64,000 bases of DNA from Cristatella mucedo (lineage: Eukaryota > Bryozoa > Phylactolaemata > Cristatellidae): contig WPIO01000055.1 in NCBI GenBank assembly GCA_009760855.2, positions 62,001-126,000 of the forward strand. The letters run 5' to 3'. The first letter of the stretch is position 1, and every line of letters begins with the position of its first letter. A program made the translations under genes and the position numbers. Shown here piece after piece: positions 33,702 through 43,134 of the stretch. The notes under the pieces were generated by a model. It worked only from the letters and a program-made list of their open reading frames with translations. It had not been told where the DNA came from and did not search any database.

Positions 33702-33893
33702 GGTGAGCCGTGATGGCACACTAGGTAAGGCGGTTGCTTTCACGACCTTGGTCCCAAGATCGTGGGTTCGATTCCTGCTGTGGGCGATCGTTTATTGCCA
33801 TTGCAAGCGGTGGTGATAGCCGTAAAGGCTCTTCTGTCGCCATACAAAAAGAGGCTGTTTAATCAGCAAGGATTTATTTATTTATTTATTTTT
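33702..33893 (+). mobile_element. SINE-1 copy (unit 1)
   Basis: GGTGAGCCGTGATGGCACACTAGG (A box), GTGGGTTCGATTCCTGC (B box), a body of about 95 bp with GGTGATAGCCGTAAAGGC and an (ATTT)n tail. One of the best-preserved copies. Pol III internal promoter boxes are intact. Confidence 0.92.
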
Positions 33894-34125
33894 AGAATCT
33901 TAGATCCCTTAATGGGCGGCAAATTCAGGTGCTATTGTGCTATGCTCTGAAAGCACGAATCTTACTACTAACTAGCCCGCGACGCCAACGTCTGACTTCT
34001 TGACATTTAAGTGAACCTGAAAACCGGCGTGCTCCTCACACACACCACTTATTTGATCCCATGAATCATCCTTTGTGTCCATATGAATGTATGCTATTGC
34101 AAAGCCCCACGATTATTGATGATGA

Positions 34126-35770
34126 CAAGTCGAATTTAAATCACACCAGTTCCTCGTCTGTCAGACCGGTCGTTGTTCTCTCGCTTATGTAGGATATCAT
34201 GATCAATGGTCTCGAAGGCAGCTGACAGATCTGGCAGAGCTAAGACAGTGACATTCCCGTCACCACTTCGGCATAACATGCCATTGGTTACACGGAGGAG
34301 AGCAGTTTCGGTTGAGTGCTTCCACTTGAACCCCGACTAAATATTTTCTGAAATTTTATTCTTTTAAACGTTTGCTACCAGCTGCTTGGCAACTATTTTG
34401 TCAAGTATCTTTGACAAAACGAAGACGGGAAACTGGGTGATAGTTTGCGAGGAACTCTATCCAATCCAGGTTTTTAAGTATGGGTCTAACGATGGCTGAT
34501 TGAAGGACTTGGGTACAACCTCTTTCTTTGGTTGTAGGACATTTCCGTCCCCCCCCCCCGACGTCTCTCCCACCAGGACAATTTCCCCTGGTGGACCCTA
34601 GGATATTTCCCCCTGACATTTCCCCTCGGTAGGACATTTCCCTCTATGTTGATAAATGTATAACTAAGAATAAAGATATAATAATACATGAACAAATGAA
34701 GTTCACGCTCTATTGAAATAAAATCAACTCAGTATCATTGAACTTTTGTTAATTCCTGGTTGGCCTTGCACTGCACAGTTCCTTTGATCATCAAGAAAAA
34801 TGAGTGATAAAATAAGTGCAAATAATTACGGTACTCCGCACAACGTATAAAAGTATATACAGGTATTTAAACCCTAAGCTCTCAACCCTCAACCCTGAAA
34901 CGCTAAACCCTAAGCCATTAAACCCTAATCCCTAAAACACAAACCCTCAACTCTAAACCCTCAATCCTAAATCCCTAAACCCTACACCCTAAACCCTGTA
35001 CCCCAGGGGGGAATATCCTACCCAGTGGAGGAATGTTCGGGAGGGAATGTCGGTGGGGGTGGGAAATGTCCGGGGGTTGCCCGTACCCTCTTTTTCAGAG
35101 AAGCATTAAAAATCTTGGTTAGTGCTGAGCTAAGTTGGTCGGATAGTGAAGACCACGGAGATAATGGTACATGGTTTTCAGGAAATGAGCTCTTTTTACT
35201 AGACTCTCAGGTAGGTAAGGTAAGGTACCTTAATGAAGCCATATCGCATGCAGAAAACCCAAGAAGTTCTTAACGAAATGTCACAGGTTTTGATTCAGAA
35301 ATTGCTTTAGTCTTAGTGGGCTTTATAGAAGCGCGAATGCTCACAATACTTTCAGTTAATAATGCTGAAACTTTCTGGTTGAGCCGTTTGAGTCTGGGAG
35401 TGTGGCCTCTTAGCATTGGCCGGCAAATTGCTTACCGTCTCATAAATGTTTTTTGGTCTGATTGACAATAATTCAGTTTACGACTAAGAGTCTCATTTGT
35501 TTAATGTACAGACTTACAAGAAGTCTATAAAATTTACTAGATCTTCATCAGACCCAGACTTCTTAAAACGGCGTTCAAGCCTGTGCTTAGCACGGCGCAT
35601 CTCTAGAAGGTTGTTCGTAAATTGAAAGAAATCCCCACGCCTCTGCACACCGACAGAATGTATGGTAGCATGCTCGTCAAGAGCACTTTTAAGTAACATG
35701 TTCACTGCATCAGTAAGGGTATCAAGGCTTTCGGTCGAGTAAGGGTGAAGATCAAGATCTGCTTCACATG
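34126..35770 (-). mobile_element. LINE-B copy, interrupted by the telomere-like insert (unit 2)
   Basis: Counterpart of the unit 1 copy from 29421. It starts abruptly at the duplication boundary and is continuous across the site where unit 1 has SINE-2. The linker frame at 35705-35514 is preserved. Confidence 0.8.
34514..35083. mobile_element. C/G-rich insert enclosing telomere-like repeats (unit 2)
   Basis: Same structure as 29965-30553: GGACATTTCC motifs, CCCTAA(A)-type units at 34867-35003, then GGGGG and GGGAAATGTCC motifs. Flanks GTACAACCTCTTT and GTACCCTCTTT may be the two halves of a target duplication. Confidence 0.55.
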
Positions 35771-35999
35771 GACCTTCAAGCTTTTAAAAGAATGTTTACC
35801 GGTTCATCGCTAGTGAAAAATTAGGAGAGTGATCGAGAGTGCTGGTGTAACTTCCCAAACCGAAAATTAAGGAACAGCCCACTCACCTTAATAATCAACA
35901 ATTCAACGACATAAACGATCTCATTAAAATTAATATTAATAATTATATATGCAATGCAAGTTTCCTGTCTTATTTGTAGTGCAAGAAGAAAAGTGCTAC

Positions 36000-36370
36000 A
36001 TGCTATTACTTACAGTTAATAATAATAAAACATGTGATAAAGCGCCCTCAGATAACTCGATTTCTATTTCTAGACGCTTTATATTTGCTGCAAAGGAAGC
36101 ACGGTCGAATGGTTAGTGGTATCACGCTCGATTAACAACAAGAATAACATAGTTAGGGGGGCATGCACAGGGTCAGCCTACAAGTTTGGTTAGTGGCAGC
36201 ATGCACAGTGTCAGCACGCATAAGCACACGAAGGACGAATCGCAGGGACTCACTAAATGCTGCTGGAATAGAGGAGTTTTTAGTTTCTTTTTAAATGGGG
36301 ACAAGTCAGGAGATGTCGTGACGCAGGTCGGAGTGACTTCCAGGCTTTGGGAGCATAGAAACTAAATTCA
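36000..36370 (-). mobile_element. LINE-A 3' end (unit 2)
   Basis: Duplicate of 31484-31850, with the same truncation point. Confidence 0.85.
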
Positions 36371-37434
36371 GTTAATTGTCAGTTTGAGGCTTTGAGTCGC
36401 CATGCTAGGAAACAGATGACACTGCACAGTTTACTGAGCCGTTGAGCCATCTTACTGAAACTGTATCGACCATGGCTACCTTGTTGGCACCAGACTCGTT
36501 CAACATCACTCTACTCTGTCGCCTTTGCATACGTATATCTATGGTTGGGGATCAGTGAAGATTGAATAATAGTAAAAGAAGTTACAAAAAGTAAATCGCT
36601 GTGTGCGATGCGAGACAGCTCAGGATAAAGCGGTGGCGAAGTTGAAGTTTCTGCTAAAAGTAAGAATACGAATAAAATCTAAACAATATACTCATTTGTC
36701 TCAAAAATCAAAAATGAAGCACTGGCTGATTTAGAAGCGCTGCTTAAAAGGCATTTGCATAGCCTCTGTGGATTAACCAACGTTCAGGAGGCAATTGTGT
36801 ATATTTCGCGCTGCTGCACAAAAGCCTACATATTATTGTGCATTCAAGGCGTAGGGTTCGTCTAAGCACTGAAGCTACGAAACAAGAAGGCCGAATAGGC
36901 CGAATTAAACGCGCATTCATTTTTAATATGCATATAAATATATATATACCAGGTAACTATAAAACTTTGTTTTGAATTTGCTCGTGCTAAGAGTAATATT
37001 TTTTGTGCATGCGAAGAATAATCTTTCCTGTCTTCACCAAACCTTCACCAATCTTCACCTTTTTTCGTCTAACAGACCGAATGTTCTGCTAATACGAAAA
37101 GCAATCGATGTGTGTCCTTTTGGCTTTCTAAATACAAAGGGTTAGGTTCAAGTGTGAATATTTTGCTAAAAACTCCAAATACATTGCCAGCAAACTTCAG
37201 CCCACGATCTGACGTGTGAGTGCCCGAACCCTAGTGCCGTCCAAGTTATCGTAAGCCCGTTCGCGTGAGTACTAATACCGCTAACTAAATGAGAAGCAGA
37301 AAGAGGTCGAGTAATTTATATATATTATAAAATTTGGAGTATTTAATTGGTAAAGAACAAGTTTGGCTTGCTTCTATAAGAATCAAACAGCCACATTAGT
37401 CAGTGCACTTCTTACGGCGACAAACGTTAATTTA

Positions 37435-37910
37435 CCTAGGTTCTTACACTGGCCCACAAGGCCCGTTGCAGCTTGGCTCCTCCGTACCTAGCTGAACTGC
37501 TGTTTCAGCCTCCTCGCGTCCTCAGGTACTGTACGGACAATAAATTAGCTGTTCCATTTCTCAGCTTAAAGACCGCTGGCGACAGAAGCTTTTGCTCTGC
37601 AGGTCCTAGACTGTGGAGCTCGCTTCCACGATTATTACGCAACGACAACTACTCTCCTGTTGCCGACAATGGCTGGTACTTTTCAGCTGTTCTGAGCTGC
37701 TACTTCCGTGCTACTCACTACCTCAACTGCTCTCCTGACTCTGCTATGCTTCCCTCTTTCTCTTTGTTTCGTGAGATGAAGTCTGTCGGCTAGCGAATGT
37801 GTATCGAAAGCCGCTTAGGCTGTGAGTGCGCTATACAAAACTCTCCTGCGTAACACCCACTTAGTCTTTATGGCTTTGTGGAGTTACAGACGGAGATACA
37901 TTATATCACA
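37435..37910 (+). mobile_element. LINE-B 3' end (unit 2)
   Basis: Duplicate of 32915-33385. The open frame at 37473-37793 contains the C-terminal L-R-Y-C-T-D-N-K-L-A-V-P, G-D-R-S-F and G-P-R-L-W-S-S-L-P motifs of the LINE-B RT. A deletion of about 9 bp near 37500 separates it from unit 1. Confidence 0.88.
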
Positions 37911-38148
37911 TTAGGACTCACAAGTTTGGTTGGCTGGTTTTTCAGACATCTACAGAACCTTGAAGCAGCCTCGTTACATCACTCGTCACGGACCTGCTCA
38001 GGCTCCGGATCACGAAGCATATTGACATACGGATTCTATCACTCGGACTCCAGTACTGTCCCTCCGTTCTCTTTCTTCTGATTGTCTAAAATAAATTCGT
38101 CCAAATAATCCTTGATTTGTTACCTATAAATTTTCTAACTCCATTTGT

Positions 38149-38219
38149 GCCTGTAATAATGCCGGTAGAGCATGAGACTCTTAATCTCAGAGTCGTGGGT
38201 CTGTGCCCCACGTTGGGCG
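38149..38219 (+). tRNA. tRNA-Lys(CTT) pseudogene (unit 2)
   Basis: Duplicate of 33622-33692 with one further change in the T loop (GGTCTGTGCC). Confidence 0.7.
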
Positions 38220-38228
38220 TCAGTTTTC

Positions 38229-38419
38229 GGTGACCCGTGATGGCACACTAGGTAAGGCGGTTGCTTTCACGACCTTGGTCCCAAGATCGTGGGTTCGATT
38301 CCTGCGGTGGGCGATTCTTTATTGCCATTGCAAGCGGTGGTGATAGCCGTAAAGGCTCTTCTGTCGCCATACAAAAAGAGGCGGTTTAATCAGGTAGGAT
38401 TTATTTATTTATTTATTTT
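38229..38419 (+). mobile_element. SINE-1 copy (unit 2)
   Basis: Duplicate of 33702-33893. It has GGTGACCCGTGATGGCAC at its start, an intact B box and an (ATTT)n tail. Confidence 0.92.
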
Positions 38420-38650
38420 TAAAATCTTAGATCCCTTAATGGGCGGCGAATTCAGGTGCTATTGTGCTATGCTCTGAAAGCACGAATCTTACTACTAACT
38501 AGCCCGCGACGCCAACGTCTGACTTCGTGACATTTAAGTGAACCTGAAAACCGGCGTGCTTCTCACACACACCACTTATTTGATCTCATGAACCATCCTT
38601 TGTGTCGTTATGAATGTATGCTATTGCAAAGCCCCACAATTATTGATGAT

Positions 38651-38957
38651 GACAGCTGAACCTGGATTTCTAGCAATTGGCTACTGGATTAGAATCGAAC
38701 GCTTATAAAATAGCGACAATAAGCCAAGGCAGATAAGCAGCGAGACGTACAGTCGTCCCTCGTTTATCGCGGTTAATCAGTTTCAGACACAACTTCGATA
38801 AATAAATTTCCGTGAAGTAGGATTCTTTATTTATGAATCAAATATTTTCTTTGAGCCTATAAAACCCTGCCCATGATCCTTTAAATACGGTTTTAACACT
38901 ATTAGAGCCCTCTGGGCATGAAATAACACCACTTTAATCACCATTAAATTAAATTCA
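38651..38957. other. no gene recognised
   Basis: Short spacer after the duplication. No motif seen. Confidence 0.4.
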
Positions 38958-39123
38958 AGCTTATTTAACCGCCTCTTTTGAATAGCGACAGAAGATTGTC
39001 AAAGGTTATCACCACAGCTTGCAGCGGCAATAAAGAATCACCAGCATCCGGAATCAAACTCATGACATTGGGACCGAGATCGTGAAGAGCAACCACCCTA
39101 ACTAGTGTCCCAACACAGCTCAC
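38958..39123 (-). mobile_element. SINE-1, diverged copy
   Basis: The reverse complement starts GGTGAGCTGTGTTGGGACACTAG. The B box has changed to ATGAGTTTGATTCCGG, and the body is recognisable (TTATTGCCGCTGCAAGC). An older copy. Confidence 0.8.
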
Positions 39124-39650
39124 CTTATTACAGGTTTATTACTCTATGTAATACACAAAGTAAGAGAAATAAGACATATTAGACTTCAAAAATATCGTAT
39201 TATTATTACAGAAAAATGTACAAAGTAAACGTACGAGCAACGAACTTGGGTGAGACTGAGTCAATCAGTGGCCAGGATAGGAAAAGGATAGGATAGCTAA
39301 TCAGTGAGCAGCACGCTTTGATTGGCTTGGTTTCAGCATACCCAATTTTTTGGGAAAGGTTATTCCCAAACACAATGAGCGGTCGAGCGGCTGCATCTGG
39401 CGTTTAAGGATTTGCAGAGGTGCTCGAATACATAGGCCCACAGTCCTTAGGGAGAGTAATTTTAATTTAAATTGACCAGTGCTTCTGTCGCTAACTGTCT
39501 TTAAGCGACGGAACGGAACCGTTCATGTATTTCCATAGAAGACCGGTGGGCTAGATAAAGTTGAAACTGGTGGAGCAGTTCAGCTAGGTATGAAAGAGCC
39601 AAGCAATGGCAGGCCTTGTGGGTCAGCGTAAGAACTTTGCTTGCCGTGAT

Positions 39651-39805
39651 AGGTTGCTTTTCACGACCTCGATCCCGAAATCGTGGGTTCAGATCCTACG
39701 GTGGGCGACACTTTATTGCCACTGAAAGCAATGATGATAGCCACAAAGGCTCTTCTATCGCTATATAAAATAGGCTGTTAAATCAGCTAGTATTTTATTT
39801 TTTGT
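39651..39805 (+). mobile_element. SINE-1 lacking most of the A box
   Basis: Begins CCGTGAT, then jumps to GGTTGCTTTTCACGACC, missing the GGCACACTAGG segment. B box GTGGGTTCAGATCC is altered. Body and tail present. Confidence 0.8.
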
Positions 39806-39837
39806 AGAACTTCACTCTGTAAACGTTGATCACGTAC

Positions 39838-39932
39838 GATTGTGCTTCTTTTGCAGCAAATGTAAAGCGCCTAGAAAGAGACTGAGTTCTCTGAGGGCGC
39901 ATTGTTAAATGTATTTTTATTATTATTATATT
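39838..39932 (+). mobile_element. LINE-A tail-only fragment
   Basis: TTTTGCAGCAAATGTAAAGCGCCTAG, the terminal block and (ATT)n. About 90 bp, directly after SINE-1. Confidence 0.88.
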
Positions 39933-40051
39933 AACCGGAAGCCATTGATGCTCCTTCAGCAAAGGCGGCAAGTTGGCAAAGTTCTGGGATTTGTAAACCA
40001 GCCTTTCTGCCATATTTGTCACCAGCAGCAGTGGCCTAGTGGCTTTTTTGG

Positions 40052-40258
40052 TAATAATAATAATATTACACTTGATAAAGTGCTTTCAGAGATCTCAATC
40101 TCTTTTTATGTGCTTTACATTTGCAGCAAAGGAAACGCAATCAAATGGTGAGTGGTGTCATGCTTGATAAACAACATGAATGACATGGTTAGGGGTGGTA
40201 TGCACAGGGTAAGCATGCAATTGTGGTTAGTGGCAGCATGCACAGTGTCAGCACGCCA
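40052..40258 (-). mobile_element. LINE-A 3' UTR fragment
   Basis: AATAATAATAATATTACACTTGATAAAG, the terminal block and the 3' UTR up to GTCAGCACGCC. Confidence 0.9.
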
Positions 40259-40557
40259 CGGTAGCCCAAACAAACTTGAATTGCCATAATCTATCCAAGG
40301 CAGAACTAGTGAGCTAGTTGGAATTTTTCGCAGGCCACTGTGCCACACTGCCTATAATCTTAGATAGGGATAGGACGTGATAGTGAGCAGTAGATGCAGC
40401 CGCCTTAACGAAACTTTCAAAATTGTGGAAGTTGTCAAAGGCGACACCTAAACTCCTAGCACACTGTGACGGGCGCACATCAGCACCACCTATAACAAGA
40501 ACTCGGTCTTCTAGTCCAGCCATACGCTTGGAGTGTCCTATGATTAGCAGTTTCGTT

Positions 40558-40628
40558 TTATCAAGCGCCTAGAAAGATATTGAGTTCTCTGAGGGCGCTT
40601 TATCAAGTGCATTATTATTATTATTATC
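40558..40628 (+). mobile_element. LINE-A tail-only fragment, about 70 bp
   Basis: AAGCGCCTAGAAAGATATTGAG to GGGCGCTTTATCAAGTGC and (ATT)n, inserted in LINE-B just after CGTTTTATC. The inserted tail itself ends in TATC, so TATC occurs at both junctions. Confidence 0.9.
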
Positions 40629-40764
40629 GTCTATTTTAAGGATTTTTGCCGACATCCAGGATCGAATGTATGCAAGGCAAGCATTCTTGTTAACAGTCAC
40701 TGCAGCTGATTTTGACCAGTTAAACCAAAAATGCAATTGGGTATCGTCAACATAAGTGATATCC

Positions 40765-40956
40765 GGTGAGCCGTGATGGCACACTAATTAAGGTGGTTGC
40801 ATTCACGACCCCGGTCCCGAGGTCTTTGGTTCGATTCCTGCGGTGGGCGATCCTTTATCGCCACTGCAAGCGGTGGTGATAGCCGTAAAGGCTCTTCTGT
40901 TGCCATGCAAAAAGAGGCGGTTTAAGCAGCTAGGATTTATTTATTTATTTTTATTT
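40765..40956 (+). mobile_element. SINE-1 copy
   Basis: GGTGAGCCGTGATGGCACACTAATTAAGG (A box region), B box TTTGGTTCGATTCCTGC, body and (ATTT)n tail. Near-complete. Confidence 0.92.
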
Positions 40957-41700
40957 GTCCTATTCCATGTTTTTCCAGATGTGTCAGACCGCGTGGGCTG
41001 AAAGAATGAGAACCAGTGTGGCATGGTCTTAGACACCCAGCGACCAGAGCAGGACGTCATCCACGCCTCTGTCTGCAGAAAGATGGATGAAGGCTATTAT
41101 TAGCCTTTTGAAGAGTGAAAAGCTAAAGTAGCTCTGCTTCGTGCACGTTCGCGGCAGACTGGCTAACCTTTTTATAAAATAGCAGGACATTCTTTCATCA
41201 TACACTCTGACCATTGGTAATGCCGGGTTAGTCGGATAAGGTTGTTCACCGGAAGCACTCACGAGATGCAGACTTTGGTTTAATTAGTCATAAGTTTAGG
41301 AACATGCCATCTTCACAGCATTCCAAAGTATACAGCGTGGCCACCTTAGGGAAATTTACTTTCGTGCTCACCAGAGTATGAAAAAAGCTGACACGTGCTC
41401 AAAAGGAACTTCATGGGCAATTATCTGCCTCTGACGTCAGTCACGATGGCAAGCACGAGAAAGCGTGCAAGTCGAACGGCAGCCCTTACAGGAAATAGGT
41501 TCGTGACCTTTGAGAGCCAGTGAAAGTTCTTTAGCTTGCAATCAATATCGGTGAAAATCGAGCCTATAATAATGCTGCTGCCTGTAACCAGCTCCTGTCG
41601 CAATTTAGGCTCGTTTATCACCTGGACTTAGTGGCTCACTTGTGCTCACTCTTTTTCTCTCACTTTCTGGCTCCCTCCACACGCCCCTCCTCCCCTCCCG

Positions 41701-41759
<59 letters not shown>

Positions 41760-42699
41760 CTATCTCTCTCACTCTATCACTCTATCTCTCTCCCACCCAC
41801 TCTCCTTTGATCTTTTTGCACTATGCTACACTCAATTACGTATATCCGAGCTACGACCATTGCCAAGCGGTCTCTACAAATCAGTGGTTATAGCCGAGTG
41901 AGGTGTGGAAGTAGCCACGAATTATGTATCATCAAAGATAGCCAAATAATCTGACCCTGTCAAAGCAAACCGGCCTGCTAACAGCAAGACGGTTTTCCTT
42001 TAACTGCCATGAAAATTTCTCGGTCGCGGAGAGGTTTGGACACCCAATCTCATGTCACAGCCAGAGCACCGCGACACAAATGGGCTAGCTTGAAACCACT
42101 CTATGTATTCTGCCAAGCTACTTGCTCGATTGGCCAAGTGAGGCACTTTCGAAGCAGCTGCACTGGTTTTGGGCATAGTGAATCTATTTTTGCTGCCACA
42201 GAGTCAATACTAAGAAATAATATTTGCTTATAAAGTAAATTCGTTGTTCAGATCTGCCTTCTGAATCAAGGGTGGCAGGTAGATGACTGTACATTAAACT
42301 GTCCACTGTTGCATCAGTTCCCAACCAGCCTACCTAGGAGGTGTCGATCACGAATCACTAAAAACGCAGCCAAATCATAAATTTGCATTTTCTGTCTTTG
42401 GACTTGAACTTATGCATGGTTCTGAGAACCAGAGCAGTCCGGAAAATCTGAGAGGTGTCTGATTATTCTATATAGCTCAAATCGGCAAAAAGTGAATCGG
42501 TATTCGTTAAAAGGGAACATGTGAATCAATTTAAACCTCACTTTCACACTCGACCGCTAGCTCAACCGTTTATCTCTATGGAAAATAGAAGCACAACGCT
42601 ATGCCAGCTGCTTAGTCCGCTCGATAATGCTAACAATGTGTATGTTTAATTTAATATTAAATATAATATAAAATTATTACACCAAAATTATGCATAGAA
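40957..42699. other. no gene recognised; (CT)n at 41703-41754
   Basis: No motif-bearing frame on either strand. The (CT)n tract of about 50 bp is followed by TCTATCTCTC-type sequence. This is the upstream flank of PUS7 and may contain distant control sequence, but nothing specific is visible. Confidence 0.4.
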
Positions 42700-42923
42700 T
42701 TTACTCCTCGTGGCTCTAGCCTGCTGATTTAGTTGCCCTTGTTGAGCAGTGGCCAGCCAATGAGACCGCTCGATTGACGGATTCGACTCGACACCACGTG
42801 GATAACCTTCGCCGGGCGGTGGTGCCTCGGCATCGCTTCGGTCGGCTGTAAAGTGTTATTCTTGGATGCAGCTGTGACAAGCGTCTGCAGTAGGCTGCCC
42901 ACGCTTTCACCGTCGGTTCATTC
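42700..42923 (+). promoter_or_regulatory. likely PUS7 proximal promoter and 5' UTR
   Basis: Immediately upstream of the ATG the sequence changes from AT-rich to GC- and CpG-rich (for example 42775-42850). No TATA box is clear. The start context (TTC before ATG) is not an ideal Kozak match, but no better in-frame start was seen. The transcription start cannot be placed from sequence. Confidence 0.4.
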
Positions 42924-43134
42924 ATGTCAGGCATACCTCAAAGCAAGAAGCGGAAGTTACTGGATGACGCAGAAGAACCTGCTGCCTTCGAAGCTCCGTG
43001 TTCGGAGGACGACGCAGACGTTCAGGTTCACGCCGATTTCGAAGAAGACGCCGCCGATGCAGACGCCGCCAATGTGCAGACCGAGGGGCCACCCAGCGCG
43101 CCTGCAGAGACCACGACAGCGTCGAGATTCGTCG
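42924..43134 (+). CDS. PUS7: PUS7 exon 1
   Basis: ATG, then S-K-K-R-K-L (nuclear-signal-like), then an acidic Asp/Glu/Ala-rich stretch such as S-E-D-D-A-D-V. It ends in phase 1 at GTCG before GTAATT. The open frame continues only 10 codons into the intron before a stop, and exon 2 joins in frame, supporting the donor. Confidence 0.85.

Larger units (their letters stand above)
29415..34123 (+). repeat. tandem duplication, unit 1 (about 4.7 kb)
   Basis: This unit matches 34124-38650 nearly base for base along its whole length, with a few scattered substitutions per 100 bp. It includes LINE-B, the telomere-like insert, LINE-A, the LINE-B 3' end, a tRNA-Lys pseudogene and a SINE-1. The unit junction reads GATGATGACAAG. 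Both unit starts carry GACAAG and the unit 2 end carries GACA, so the breakpoints share a 4-6 bp microhomology. Unit 1 is longer mainly because only it contains the SINE-2 at 29479-29627. Confidence 0.9.
34124..38650 (+). repeat. tandem duplication, unit 2 (about 4.5 kb)
   Basis: Second unit of the duplication (see unit 1). It lacks SINE-2 and has shorter C- and G-runs in the telomere-like insert (for example 34550-34559 against a longer run at 30000). Confidence 0.9.
39440..40757 (-). mobile_element. LINE-B copy broken by several insertions
   Basis: LINE-B pieces in order and orientation lie at 39440-39650, 39932-40051, 40259-40557 and 40629-40757. Recognisable frames include M-T-N-M-A-E-R-L-V-Y-K-S (39.93-40.02 kb), N-L-F-G-L-P-like blocks, and A-R-S-L-G-V-A-F-D-N (40.4-40.5 kb). 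Gaps are filled by SINE-1, a LINE-A tail, a LINE-A 3' fragment and another LINE-A tail. A SINE-1 follows at 40765. Confidence 0.8.
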
